Shown: in pieces, positions 17,855-26,229 of the stretch
How the letters are laid out: the number at the start of each line of letters is the position of its first letter
How positions within the stretch are numbered: position 1 is the first letter of the stretch
DNA from: Dolomitihabitans soli
GTDB taxonomy: Bacteria > Actinomycetota > Actinomycetes > Streptosporangiales > Streptosporangiaceae
Length of the DNA stretch: 64,000 nucleotides
Assembly (NCBI RefSeq): GCF_022213955.1
Contig: NZ_JAKNTW010000007.1
Location: forward strand, 372,001-436,000
Direction of reading: 5' to 3'
Program-made: the position numbers and the translations under genes
Notes under the pieces: generated by a model
Told to the model about the DNA's origin: nothing
The model's input: only the letters and a program-made list of their open reading frames with translations
Database searches by the model: none

Positions 17855-18769
17855 ATGCCCATGGACTCCCCTGCCGTCGAGGTCTCCGGACTGGTGAAGC
17901 GCTATGGGCGCGCGACCGCCGTGGACGGCCTCTCCCTCGTGGCCGATCGCGGTGCGGTCACCGCGATCCTGGGCCCGAACGGCGCGGGAAAGACCTCCAC
18001 CGTCGAGATCTGCGAGGGTTTCCGCCGCGCCGACGGCGGCACGGTCCGCGTGCTCGGCCTGGCTCCCTCCCGGCCGGAGCTGCGGGCCAGGGTGGGCGTG
18101 ATGCTCCAGGCGGGCGGGGTGCCCCCGGCGACCCGGGCCGGCGAATGGCTGCGCCTGGTCAGCCGGTTCTCGGCGCACCCGCTCGACCCGGCCGCGCTGC
18201 TCGACCGGCTCGGCCTCACCGAACACGCCCGCACGCCGTACCGCCGGCTGTCCGGGGGGCAGCAGCAGCGCCTGTCGCTGGCCGCGGCCGTGGTCGGGCG
18301 GCCCGAGCTCGTCTTCCTCGACGAGCCGACGGCCGGCCTCGACCCGCAGGCCAGGCACGCGTGCTGGGACGTCGTCGGCGAGCTGCGGGCCTGCGGGGTG
18401 TCGGTGGTGCTCACCACCCACCACATGGACGAGGCGGAGCGGCTGGCCGACCAGGTCGTGATCATCGACAGGGGGCGGGTCGTGGCGGGCGGCAGCCCCG
18501 CCACGCTGACCGGCGCCGAGCGCCAGCTCAGGTTCCGGGCCAGGCCGGGGCTCGACCTCGACGAGTTGCTCGGCGCGCTGCCCACCGGGAGCGCCGCCAA
18601 GGAGTCGCCCTCGGGCCACTACATCATCGAGGGGCAGGTCGGCCCGGAACTGCTCGCGACCGTCACCGCCTGGTGCGCCGCGGAAGGCGTCACCGCCGAC
18701 GACCTGAGCATCGAACGCCGCACCCTCGAAGACGTCTTCCTCGAACTGACCGGCCGGGAGTTGCGGTGA
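17855..18769 (+). CDS. DrrA-like ABC exporter ATPase
   Basis: A 304-aa ATPase. Walker A GPNGAGKTS (about 39-47), signature LSGGQQQR (about 135-142), Walker B VFLDEPTAGLD (about 156-166) and the H-loop TTHHMDEAE are complete, with a C-terminal extension typical of DrrA/CcmA-type exporters. Start ATG 17855 (MPMDSP) is favoured by GGAGGAG 11 bases upstream; ATG 17861 is the alternative. With the next gene it forms the ABC pair that in M. tuberculosis (Rv1458c-Rv1457c) lies between sufR and ctaA; substrate unknown. Confidence 0.94.
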   Translation: MPMDSPAVEVSGLVKRYGRATAVDGLSLVADRGAVTAILGPNGAGKTSTVEICEGFRRADGGTVRVLGLAPSRPELRARVGVMLQAGGVPPATRAGEWLRLVSRFSAHPLDPAALLDRLGLTEHARTPYRRLSGGQQQRLSLAAAVVGRPELVFLDEPTAGLDPQARHACWDVVGELRACGVSVVLTTHHMDEAERLADQVVIIDRGRVVAGGSPATLTGAERQLRFRARPGLDLDELLGALPTGSAAKESPSGHYIIEGQVGPELLATVTAWCAAEGVTADDLSIERRTLEDVFLELTGRELR

Positions 18770-18815
18770 CCCTCCGCCCATTCGCACGGCACCACGGCAC
18801 CACCTGCGGGGAACC

Positions 18816-19586
18816 ATGCTGACCGGCCTCGACTTCACGCCCGCGCCGAAGGCGGCGCCGCTGCACCGGATGGTGACCGCGCAGGCGGGCGCCGAGGTGC
18901 GCGCGACCCTGCGGAACGGCGAGCAACTCCTGCTCACCATGATCATCCCGATTCTGCTGCTGGCCGGCTTCTCCGCCATGCCGCTGCTCGACCTGGGCGC
19001 GGGCCGCAGGGTCGACTTCCTGGCCCCCGGCGTGCTCGCCCTGGCGATCATGTCGACGGCCTTCACCGGACAGGCGATCGCGACCGGTTTCGAGCGCAGG
19101 TACGGCGTGCTCAAACGGCTGGGCGCGACCCCGCTCTCGCGCACCGGGCTGCTGCTGGCCAAGACGCTGGCCGTGATCGTGGTCGAGGTCATCCAGGTGG
19201 CCGTCATCACCGGCGTCGGGCTCGCCCTCGGCTGGCGGCCGCAGGGTTCCCCGCTGGCGGCCCTGGTGCTCATCCTGCTCGGCACCGCCGCGTTCAGCGG
19301 CCTCGGGCTGCTCATGGCGGGCACGCTGCGCGCCGAGGCCACGCTCGCCGGCGCCAACCTCGTCTACCTGGTCCTGCTGGGCTGCGGCGGGGTGATCTTC
19401 CCGCTGACCGTGTTCCCCGCCGCGGTCGAACCGGTGCTGGAGCTGCTGCCGATCGCGGCGCTGACCGGCGGGCTGCGCGCGGTCCTCACCGCGGGGGCGG
19501 CCCTGCCCGTGTCCAGCGTGGCGATCCTCGCCGGGTGGGCCGCCGTGTCGCTGCTGCTGGCCGCCCGGACCTTCCGCTGGGAGTGA
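18816..19586 (+). CDS. ABC-2 type exporter permease
   Basis: A 256-aa membrane protein with six predicted helices, an ABC-2 permease of DrrB type. It contains the family's FERRYGVLKRLGATPLSR motif (about 93-110) between helices 2 and 3 and a GGVIFPLTVFP segment in helix 5. It follows the ATPase by 46 bp and surely forms its membrane partner. Heme or lipid export has been suggested for homologues beside cta/suf genes, but nothing in the sequence proves it. Confidence 0.92.
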   Translation: MLTGLDFTPAPKAAPLHRMVTAQAGAEVRATLRNGEQLLLTMIIPILLLAGFSAMPLLDLGAGRRVDFLAPGVLALAIMSTAFTGQAIATGFERRYGVLKRLGATPLSRTGLLLAKTLAVIVVEVIQVAVITGVGLALGWRPQGSPLAALVLILLGTAAFSGLGLLMAGTLRAEATLAGANLVYLVLLGCGGVIFPLTVFPAAVEPVLELLPIAALTGGLRAVLTAGAALPVSSVAILAGWAAVSLLLAARTFRWE

Positions 19587-19587
19587 C

Positions 19588-20478
19588 GTGACCGCTGAGC
19601 CGTACCAGCCGGACCTCCCGCGCAGGAACGCGCTGGCGCGCGCCACCGTCGACGCCATCCCGCCGTCCGGCCTGGTGCTGCTGGCGATCCTCTCGGTGCA
19701 GGTGGGCGCGGGCTTCGCCAAGGACCTGTTCGCCCAGCTGCCGCCGAGCGCGGTCGTGTTCCTGCGCATCGCTACCGGAACGCTCGTCCTCGGGCTGATC
19801 GCCAGGCCACGGCTGCGCGGGCTGAGCAGGAGCGACCTGGGCGTCGGGGCGGCGTTCGGGCTGACCCTCGGGCTGATGAACCTCTCCTTCTACGAGGCGC
19901 TGGCCCGGCTGCCGATGGGGATCGCGGTGGCGATCGAGTTCCTCGGTCCGCTGAGCGTCGCGGTCGCGGCGTCCCGGCGCAGGCTCGACCTGTTGTGGGT
20001 GGCGCTGGCGGCGACCGGTATCGCGCTGCTCGCGCCGTGGGGCGAGACGTCCCGGGTGAGCTGGCCGGGGATCGGCTTCGCGCTGCTGGCGGCGCTCTTC
20101 TGGGCGGGGTACATCGTGCTGTCGGCCGCGACCGGGCGGCGGTTCCCGGGCGCGGGCGGGCTGTCGTTCGCGATGGTCGTCTCGCTGGTGCTCGTCGCGC
20201 CGGTGGGCATCGCGGCGGGCGGGGCCGAGCTGCTGCGGCCCGAGTTGCTGCTGATCGGCCTGGGCGTCGGGCTGCTCTCCTCGGTGATCCCCTACTCGAT
20301 CGAGCTGGAGGCGCTGCGACGGATGCCGAAGCGCGTCTTCGGCATCCTGATGAGCCTGGAGCCCGCGGTGGCGGCTCTGGTGGGGCTGGTCGTGCTCGGC
20401 GAAATCCTGCATCTGAGGGAGTGGGCGGCGGTCGGCTGCGTGGTGATCGCGAGCGTGGGAGCGACCCGGACGACCTGA
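19588..20478 (+). CDS. RhtA-like EamA-family exporter
   Basis: A 296-aa, ten-helix transporter of the drug/metabolite superfamily. SVQVGAGFAKDLFAQLPPSA (about 34-53) and the second-half SLEPAVAALVGLVVLGE match RhtA, the threonine/homoserine exporter. The GTG start at 19588 is one base after the permease stop, so it is co-transcribed with the ABC pair, though this may be a chance join: the accessory region begins here. Amino-acid export is inferred from family resemblance only. Confidence 0.9.
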   Translation: MTAEPYQPDLPRRNALARATVDAIPPSGLVLLAILSVQVGAGFAKDLFAQLPPSAVVFLRIATGTLVLGLIARPRLRGLSRSDLGVGAAFGLTLGLMNLSFYEALARLPMGIAVAIEFLGPLSVAVAASRRRLDLLWVALAATGIALLAPWGETSRVSWPGIGFALLAALFWAGYIVLSAATGRRFPGAGGLSFAMVVSLVLVAPVGIAAGGAELLRPELLLIGLGVGLLSSVIPYSIELEALRRMPKRVFGILMSLEPAVAALVGLVVLGEILHLREWAAVGCVVIASVGATRTT

Positions 20479-20620
20479 CGGGCAGGTGACATCTCCGGTC
20501 CTCGCGAAATGAGTAGCCGGGTACTCGTGCGCGAGCCGCGACACCGGGTGACGATATCGAGGTCAGGTGCGCGCGGGCGGCGGAGGCCCGCGCAGGGGGC
20601 CCGCAACACTAGGAGATCCG

Positions 20621-21589
20621 ATGTCGTCAGTCGACGACGGGCAGCGCCAGCATCACTGGTGCGCGACGATGCCCGTGCACCACCAGATGATCGCCAGCCG
20701 GCCCGAGTACACCATCGCGCGAGCCGCGATCGAGAACGCCACCTTCCAGCGGAAGACCGTACGAGCCCCCCGGCACCAGGAGGTCGTGACCATCCCCGTG
20801 GTGGTCCACGTCGTCTACCGGGAGGAGGAGCACAACGTCTCACAGGAGCAGATCGACAGCCAGCTCGCGGTGCTGAATTACGACTTCCGTCTCACCAACG
20901 CCGACGCGGCCTCGATCCCCCCGGTCTGGCAGCCGCTCGCCGCCGACTCGAAGATCGAGTTCCTGCTCGCGACCACCGACCCGCGTGGCGGGCCGACCAC
21001 CGGCGTGGTGCGGCAGTCGACCCGCAAGGCGGAGTTCGGCGACGACGACGGGGTGAAGTTCGCCGCGAAGGGCGGCTCCGACGCCTGGCCGGCCGACCGC
21101 TACCTCAACATCTGGGTCTGCAACCTGGTCCCGTGGCTGGGTTACGCCCAGTTCCCCGGCGGGCCCGCCGAGACCGACGGGGTGGTCGTGGCCTACCACG
21201 CGTTCGGCTCGACCGGCACCGCCCGCGCGCCGTACGACCTGGGGCGGACGGCCACCCACGAGATCGGCCACTGGCTCAACCTGCGCCACATCTGGGGGGA
21301 TGACGGCGACTCCTGCTCGGGCGACGACTTCGTCACCGACACGCCGAACCAGGCCGGTCCCAACTTCGGCACGCCCAGTTTCCCCACGGTGACCTGTGGC
21401 AACGCGCCCAACGGCGACATGTTCGTCAACTACATGGACTACACCGAGGACAGGTCGATGTTCATGTTCACCAAGGGGCAGTCGGAGCGGATGGACGCCT
21501 GCCTGGCGGGGCCGCGCTCGTCGTTCGTCCCCAAGGTGGTGCTCGACAGCATGTGGGAGGGAGTGTCGCAGGAGCCGACGCCGGCCTGA
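20621..21589 (+). CDS. M43-family (pappalysin/cytophagalysin) zinc metalloprotease
   Basis: A 322-aa metzincin protease. The zinc site HEIGHWLNLRH (213-223) supplies three His ligands and the catalytic Glu214; a Met-turn appears as NYMDY about 60 residues later, and CSGDDF...CGN cysteines between them match the family's structural cysteines. N-terminal VVHVVYREEEHNVS is typical of M43. The start ATG 20621 has AGGAG 5 bases upstream. Unlike most M43 enzymes no signal peptide is visible: the first 60 residues are polar. So it acts inside the cell, leaves by another route, or the start is wrong. It is monocistronic and converges on the TetR gene 5 bp away. Confidence 0.92.
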   Translation: MSSVDDGQRQHHWCATMPVHHQMIASRPEYTIARAAIENATFQRKTVRAPRHQEVVTIPVVVHVVYREEEHNVSQEQIDSQLAVLNYDFRLTNADAASIPPVWQPLAADSKIEFLLATTDPRGGPTTGVVRQSTRKAEFGDDDGVKFAAKGGSDAWPADRYLNIWVCNLVPWLGYAQFPGGPAETDGVVVAYHAFGSTGTARAPYDLGRTATHEIGHWLNLRHIWGDDGDSCSGDDFVTDTPNQAGPNFGTPSFPTVTCGNAPNGDMFVNYMDYTEDRSMFMFTKGQSERMDACLAGPRSSFVPKVVLDSMWEGVSQEPTPA

Positions 21590-21594
21590 GCCGG

Positions 21595-22200
21595 TCAGCG
21601 CCCGGCCGCTGCGGATGCTCCCGCGTCCCCGGCGGCCGGCGTGAGGATCGCCCTGGCACCGCGGAGCAGTTCGGCCCGGAGGTCGGCCGCGGGGATGTCG
21701 GGCAGCTGGCTGATCGGGTCGGTGGCGGCGGCGAACGCCTGCGCGGCGCGTACGCGATGGCGCCAGTCGGGGTCGGGGCCTGCGAGGAGTGCGATGGCCT
21801 GATCGACGAGGGCGAGCACCCGGGACATGGTCTCGGTCGTCTCCTCGCCGTAGATGGAGGCGTCGCGGAGTAGCAGGATCATGGTCTCCCGGTGGGCGAG
21901 CATGACGTCCAGGCAGCCGCCGATGAGGTGTTCGCGCACCTCGTCGAGGGTCGGACGGGCCGCGGCGGCCTGGACCGCGGCCTCCAGCTCGTCGATCGGC
22001 GGCCCCACCAGGCTCGCCAGGATCTCGCTCTTGCTCCGGAAATGGTGGTACAGCGAGGGTTTGGTGATGCCGACCCGTTCGGCGATGTCCCGCATGGAGG
22101 CGGCGCGGTAGGTCTGCGCGGTGAACAGCTCCCGCGCGGTGTCGATGATCCGCGAGCGGGTGTCGCCCTGCCCGGCGCGTGTCAACGGCGCTCCTCTCAT
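21595..22200 (-). CDS. TetR-family repressor
   Basis: A 201-aa regulator. Helix-turn-helix at about 16-62: RIIDTARELFTAQTYRAASMRDIAERVGITKPSLYHHF, read in pieces, is the canonical TetR domain (SLYHHFRSK ends it). The C-terminal ligand domain is unremarkable and ends in an Ala/Gly tail. Divergent from the serine hydrolase gene; the 113-bp space between them holds three related dyads, so it very likely controls that gene and itself. Confidence 0.94.
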   Translation of the reverse strand: MRGAPLTRAGQGDTRSRIIDTARELFTAQTYRAASMRDIAERVGITKPSLYHHFRSKSEILASLVGPPIDELEAAVQAAAARPTLDEVREHLIGGCLDVMLAHRETMILLLRDASIYGEETTETMSRVLALVDQAIALLAGPDPDWRHRVRAAQAFAAATDPISQLPDIPAADLRAELLRGARAILTPAAGDAGASAAAGR

Positions 22201-22222
22201 CGGGCCCCACCCTAACAGGCTA

Positions 22223-22284
22223 CCTACCGGTCGGTTGACTACCGATCGGTCGATGGCTACCGTGACACCCGACCGACCGGTAGG
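22223..22284. promoter_or_regulatory. Triple dyad operator region for the TetR repressor
   Basis: CCTACCGGTCGG (22223-22234) and its exact reverse complement CCGACCGGTAGG (22273-22284) bracket a perfect 10-bp palindrome ACCGATCGGT (22241-22250). All share an ACCG(G/A)(T)CGGT-like core. Centres are 17 and 33 bp apart. Confidence 0.7.
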
Positions 22285-22313
22285 TCGGGTGATTCAGGAA
22301 GGGGTGTGAGGAC

Positions 22314-23489
22314 ATGGCCATCGAAGGCATGACCGCGGCCGGATTCGAGGCGGTGCGGGAGGCGTTCGAGCGGAACTTCGCCGAAGGCGGCGAGGTGGGC
22401 GCCGGGGTGACCGTCTACCGGCACGGGGAGCCCGTGGTGGACCTGTGGGGCGGGTACGCGGACGCGGAGACCCGGCGGCCGTGGCGGCGCGACACCATCG
22501 CCGCCATCGCCTCCACCTGCAAGACGTTCGCCACGGGGGCGGTGCTGCTGCTGGTCGAACGCGGCGAGGTGGACCTGGCGGCGCCGGTGGCGCGCTACTG
22601 GCCCGAGTTCGCCCAGAACGGCAAGGGTGAGATCACCGTACGGACCCTGCTGGGCCATCGCGCCGGGCTGCCGAGCATGCACAGGCGACCCATCACCTGG
22701 GAGGATCTGCGTGACTGGACGCCGATCACCGAGACGCTCGCCGCCTCGGCCCCCGAATGGCCGCCGGGCACGGCGCACGGCTACCACGGGGTCAGCATCG
22801 GCCACCTGGCCGGAGAGATCGTCCGACGGGTGTCGGGATCGACGCTGAGCGAGTTCCTGGCGCAGGAGATCACCCGGCCGCTCGGCCTGGACTGCTACGT
22901 CCGCGTACCCGACAGCGCGATGCCGCGGCTGGCCCGCATGGTCGTCCCCGACGCCGAGACCGTACGGCTCGGCATGGAGGTGCCCGAGCTGGCCGACTTC
23001 GTCAGGGCGTTCACCGACCCCGCGACCCTGTCCTTCCGCGCCCTCCACGGCAGCGTCGTCGTGGACTGGGACGCGGCCAACGACCCCCGCACGTACCAGG
23101 TGGAGAGCCCGTCGATGGACGGCGTCGCCTCCGCCCACTCCCTCGCGCGCTACTTCGCCGCCCTGATCGGTGAGGTCGACGGGATCCGGCTGCTCAGCCC
23201 CGGCCTGGTCGAGCAGGTGCGCACCCCTCAGACCAATGGAATCGACCAGATTCTGCGGGTCCACACCGCCTGGGGGATCGGCTTCACCGTGCCCGGCGGG
23301 CCGTTCTGGCCCGCGCCCGAGCACGTCACCGGGCTGTTCGGGCAGTACGGCGCCACCGGCTCGTTCGCCTTCGCCGACCCGGACCGCGGGCTCGCCTTCG
23401 GCTACGTCCCCAACCGCGGGTCCGAACTGCTGGAAGGCGGCGACTCCCGGGTCCGATCCCTGATCGCCGCCCTGTACGCCCACCCGTGA
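22314..23489 (+). CDS. Serine hydrolase, beta-lactamase/EstB-like family
   Basis: A 391-aa enzyme of the class C beta-lactamase fold, most like EstB-type esterases. The nucleophile motif is STCK (SxxK) near residue 65; the Tyr motif appears as GYHG near 155; the third box is GQYGATGS near 343, in place of KTG. No signal peptide, which fits an intracellular esterase rather than a beta-lactamase. The ATG at 22314 follows GTGAGGAC. It is divergent from, and probably repressed by, the TetR gene. Substrate unknown, likely an ester or lactone. Confidence 0.92.
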   Translation: MAIEGMTAAGFEAVREAFERNFAEGGEVGAGVTVYRHGEPVVDLWGGYADAETRRPWRRDTIAAIASTCKTFATGAVLLLVERGEVDLAAPVARYWPEFAQNGKGEITVRTLLGHRAGLPSMHRRPITWEDLRDWTPITETLAASAPEWPPGTAHGYHGVSIGHLAGEIVRRVSGSTLSEFLAQEITRPLGLDCYVRVPDSAMPRLARMVVPDAETVRLGMEVPELADFVRAFTDPATLSFRALHGSVVVDWDAANDPRTYQVESPSMDGVASAHSLARYFAALIGEVDGIRLLSPGLVEQVRTPQTNGIDQILRVHTAWGIGFTVPGGPFWPAPEHVTGLFGQYGATGSFAFADPDRGLAFGYVPNRGSELLEGGDSRVRSLIAALYAHP

Positions 23490-23504
23490 TCCGGCAGGTG
23501 TGCG

Positions 23505-23570
23505 ACTCCCGCACGCGCTCCGCAGGGAATGGGGGTTGTCGAGCAACTCCCGCCCACGCCCCGCAGGGAA
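23505..23570. repeat. 25-bp imperfect direct repeat after the hydrolase gene
   Basis: Units 23505-23529 and 23546-23570 agree at 22 of 25 positions, both ending CCGCAGGGAA. They lie just past the hydrolase stop; a small stem (23579-23584/23594-23599) follows and may act as terminator. Confidence 0.6.
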
Positions 23571-23775
23571 CGGTGCGACCGCCGCGAACCTCACGGCGGC
23601 CTGCCCGTTCGGAGACTGGCCGGCACAGGTCACATCGGCCTAGGGTCGTTCGGGTGACGCTCATGTTCACCGCGGAACGATCGGACGCCCGTACGGCGGG
23701 GCCGCGCTCGTCCTTCGTACCCGGGACGGTGCTCGGCGCCATGGCGGAGGGCGTGCCCGAGACGTTCGCCGGATC

Positions 23776-24075
23776 GTGATCGACCCCGCCGGCGACTGGG
23801 TGCACTCCCGGGAGGAGGATCACGAGGGCGCCAGGGTCTACCGGCCGCTGGGGCATCCGCTGCCGCCCTCGCGGTGGCGGCACCGGCTCGAACTCCACCC
23901 GGACGGCGGCTACGTCGACCATCGGCTCGGCGCCGACGACCGATCGCCCCAGGCACGAGGCCGGTGGACGGTGGACGGCGGCCTGATCACACTCCGGCCG
24001 GAGGACGCCGACACCCCCGCCCGCACGCTGCGCGTCCTGGCCGTCGAACCGGGCAAGCTGACGATGGCCGGTTAG
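23776..24075 (+). CDS. Small lipocalin-like hypothetical protein
   Basis: A 99-aa protein with no signal or membrane segment. The pattern GDWVHSREED, VYRPLGHPLPPSR, then alternating beta-like stretches ending GGLITLRP and LAVEPGKLTM resembles a small actinobacterial family of stress- or lipocalin-like proteins, whose members start with a Trp-rich strand. The start is GTG 23776 without a clear ribosome site. A tiny reading frame ends in GTGA over this start, so translational coupling is possible. Probably real, function unknown. Confidence 0.55.
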   Translation: MIDPAGDWVHSREEDHEGARVYRPLGHPLPPSRWRHRLELHPDGGYVDHRLGADDRSPQARGRWTVDGGLITLRPEDADTPARTLRVLAVEPGKLTMAG

Positions 24076-24145
24076 CGCCACCTGCGCACACCCGCTCGCC
24101 GTGGGGGCGTGTACCCGGCCCTCCCCCGGCGGGCGTCCGGTCCGC

Positions 24146-24237
24146 GCACCCGGCCGACGTCGAGTCACGTACCGAGTCCGGTCCACGCGCCCGCCCGTCG
24201 CCAGGTCGCGTGCACCGGTTTCCGCACCGGGTCGGCC
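24146..24237. repeat. 92-bp direct repeat, copy 1
   Basis: Agrees with 26112-26203 at 90 of 92 positions. Related sequence continues to 24270, with an 11-bp gap relative to copy 2. It contains CGAGTC-ACGTAC-CGAGTC and a GCACCGG/CCGCACCGG stretch. It lies downstream of the EamA gene's stop. No open frame is shared convincingly. Confidence 0.9.
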
Positions 24238-24341
24238 GGGTCCAGGAGGCGGGTCAGTCCTTACGCCCAGTCACCCATTCGCGGAGGCGGAACCGTTCAC
24301 CTCCGCCGCGGGGTTACACGTCGATACGATCGGCCTCCGGC

Positions 24342-25274
24342 TCACGGCCGGGCAGGTTCTCCGGCGGTCGGCGAACCAGGACGAGGCTTCGCCTTGGGAG
24401 ATCTTGCTGGGCGGGCGACGACGACGAGCCCGCCCAGCAGGACGAGCGAGCCCGCGGTCACCGGCCCCGACATGCGTTCACCGAGGACCAGGACGCCGAG
24501 CAGGGTGGCCACCAGCGGTTCCACCAGGCTGAGGGTGCCGGCCGTGGCCGCGGTGACGCGCCGCAGCCCGGTCACGAAGAACATGTACGCCAGCGCGGTG
24601 GTGGCTCCCGCGAGCCAGGCGACCAGACCGAGCGAACGCGCGTCGGCGAGCGCGGGCAGCCCCGCGATCAGCCAGGGAAGCAGGGCCACCGAACCGGCCA
24701 GCAGTGTCACCGACACCGCCGCCGGCATCGGCACCCCGTCGTCGAGGAGTCGTTTGGCCGACATGGTGTAGACACCGAAACACCCACCGGCCACTATCCC
24801 CAGCGCCAGGCCGAGCGGATCAACCTGTGCGGAGCCGGCCGGCACCATGATGAGCGTGACGCCGGCGACCGCGGTGACCGTGCCGGCCAGCCAGGTACGG
24901 CTGAGCGCGGTCCGCAGGAACAGACGCTGGCAAAGACCGGTGGAGACGGGCACGATGCCGAACGTCACCGCGGTGGCCACGGCGGCTCCCGTGCGGGAGA
25001 CCGAGCTCAGGAACGCCGCCTGGAAGATCCCGGTGGCTGCGGCCGCGGCTGCCAGCCACGGCCAGGTCGCCACGGTCAGGGACCGGAAGGCGGCGCGGTC
25101 GGTGAGCAGGGCGAAGGCCACCAGAAGCGCGCCGCCGAACAGAATCCGGGCACCGCCGAGCGTCACCGGCCCCGCAGGTGAGTGAGCCAGCACTTGGGCA
25201 GGACCGACCGTGCCCCACAGCAGCCCAGCCCCGAGCACCAGGAGACCGCCTGAGAAATCGTTCCTTTGGTTCAT
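24342..25274 (-). CDS. EamA-family (DMT) metabolite exporter
   Basis: A 310-aa, ten-helix transporter with the internal EamA duplication: first half from GLLWGTVGPAQV (about 18-29), second half ending LSLVEPLVATLLGVLVLGE (about 247-265). The C-terminus is a basic Pro/Lys-rich tail. A Lrp/AsnC regulator gene lies directly upstream on the same strand, a common pairing for amino-acid exporters (as in LysE/YddG-type systems). So an amino-acid or drug export role under Lrp control is likely but inferred. The pair sits between two copies of the 92-bp repeat. Not closely similar to the RhtA-like protein at 19588. Confidence 0.92.
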   Translation of the reverse strand: MNQRNDFSGGLLVLGAGLLWGTVGPAQVLAHSPAGPVTLGGARILFGGALLVAFALLTDRAAFRSLTVATWPWLAAAAAATGIFQAAFLSSVSRTGAAVATAVTFGIVPVSTGLCQRLFLRTALSRTWLAGTVTAVAGVTLIMVPAGSAQVDPLGLALGIVAGGCFGVYTMSAKRLLDDGVPMPAAVSVTLLAGSVALLPWLIAGLPALADARSLGLVAWLAGATTALAYMFFVTGLRRVTAATAGTLSLVEPLVATLLGVLVLGERMSGPVTAGSLVLLGGLVVVARPARSPKAKPRPGSPTAGEPARP

Positions 25275-25383
25275 TTCCGGAACACTAGAAGTCCGTGTCG
25301 AACATCAGCCGATCATCCGAAGATAGTTCGATACTGACGCCAGAGGCCGCAGCTTCGTCGGCGACTCTCGGGTATCAGCCGGA

Positions 25384-25875
25384 TCAGCCGTAGGGGCTTC
25401 GGCGTTCACGCCCTTCCGCCGCCGGAAATTCCGTCTGTTCCACCGGCTGTACGTAGTCGTAGACCACGGTGGTGCGGACGTCCACGAACTCCTTGCGCCT
25501 GGCCAGGTGGTCCAGAACGAAGTCACGCAGGTACTGGGTGCTGGGGACGGCGACATGCACCAGGATGTCCTCGTTCCCCGTCACGACGAACACGCCGAGC
25601 GTCTCGGGCAGCGCGGCCATGCTGTCGCGCGTCGACTCGATGGCCTCCCGCGACTGCGGCCGGATCCTGATCGAGATCAGGGCCTGTACGCCACGGCCCA
25701 GCGCCTCGGTGTCCACCGCGGCGTGGAACCCGGTGATCACTCCGCGAGCCCGCAGGGCACGGGTGCGTTCCAGCGCGGTGGACGGCGCCACCCCCACGGC
25801 CTCGGCCAACTCGCGATTGGTCTGCCGGCCGTCGCGCTGCAGCCGACGCAGGATCGCCTGATCGATGGCATCCAT
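25384..25875 (-). CDS. Lrp/AsnC-family regulator
   Basis: A 163-aa feast/famine regulator. N-terminal helix-turn-helix MDAIDQAILRRLQ...NRELAEAVGVAPSTALERTRALRARG (about 1-50), then the RAM ligand-binding domain with GNEDILVHVAVPS. The start ATG 25875 has GAAGGGA 8 bases upstream; the GTG 21 bases further upstream is less likely. It precedes the EamA exporter by 109 bp and probably activates it when an amino acid builds up. Confidence 0.94.
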   Translation of the reverse strand: MDAIDQAILRRLQRDGRQTNRELAEAVGVAPSTALERTRALRARGVITGFHAAVDTEALGRGVQALISIRIRPQSREAIESTRDSMAALPETLGVFVVTGNEDILVHVAVPSTQYLRDFVLDHLARRKEFVDVRTTVVYDYVQPVEQTEFPAAEGRERRSPYG

Positions 25876-25947
25876 ACGCAGTCCCTTCACTCTCACACGG
25901 GCAAGACGAACGATCTGCGCGTAGCGTCGCCGACTCTGGCCTGTGCC

Positions 25948-25960
25948 CGAATTTTATTCG
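25948..25960. promoter_or_regulatory. Candidate Lrp autoregulatory operator
   Basis: A perfect 13-bp dyad CGAAT-TTT-ATTCG about 73 bp upstream of the Lrp start, in the most AT-rich part of the intergenic region. TTCGAT-type half-sites also occur before the EamA gene (around 25327). Assignment is inference. Confidence 0.4.
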
Positions 25961-26111
25961 ATGGAGAAAGCGGACGTTTCCGGCGGAGGGCGTTGCCACG
26001 TGGTTTGATCGGTCGCGCCCGATCAGCCCTTGGTGATCGACCCGACCGGCCCGCGATCATCGACGTGACCGCCGTGAACCACACGTCGAACTGCCTGTTC
26101 GGTGACTGGCG

Positions 26112-26203
26112 GCACCCGGCCGACGTCGAGTCACGTACCGAGTCCGGTCCGCGCACCCGCCCGTCGCCAGGTCGCGTGCACCGGTTTCCGCACCGGGTCG
26201 GCC
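26112..26203. repeat. 92-bp direct repeat, copy 2
   Basis: Second copy of the repeat at 24146-24237. Homology extends to 26248, past the GntR stop codon at 26230. The 354-bp space between Lrp start and GntR stop is filled by this copy, the CGAAT dyad and an AT-rich promoter stretch; no gene is seen. Confidence 0.9.
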
Positions 26204-26229
26204 CGGTCGCCGCCGGGTCCGGGAGGCGG

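Noticed and set aside
23654-23779. 41-aa frame ending in GTGA over the small orphan gene
   Set aside because: No homology I recognise and no ribosome site; kept only as a possible leader peptide.
24254-24346. 30-aa minus-strand frame ending GRKD within repeat copy 1's extension
   Set aside because: Too short; the likeness to the GntR C-terminus (AQKD) comes from the shared repeat.
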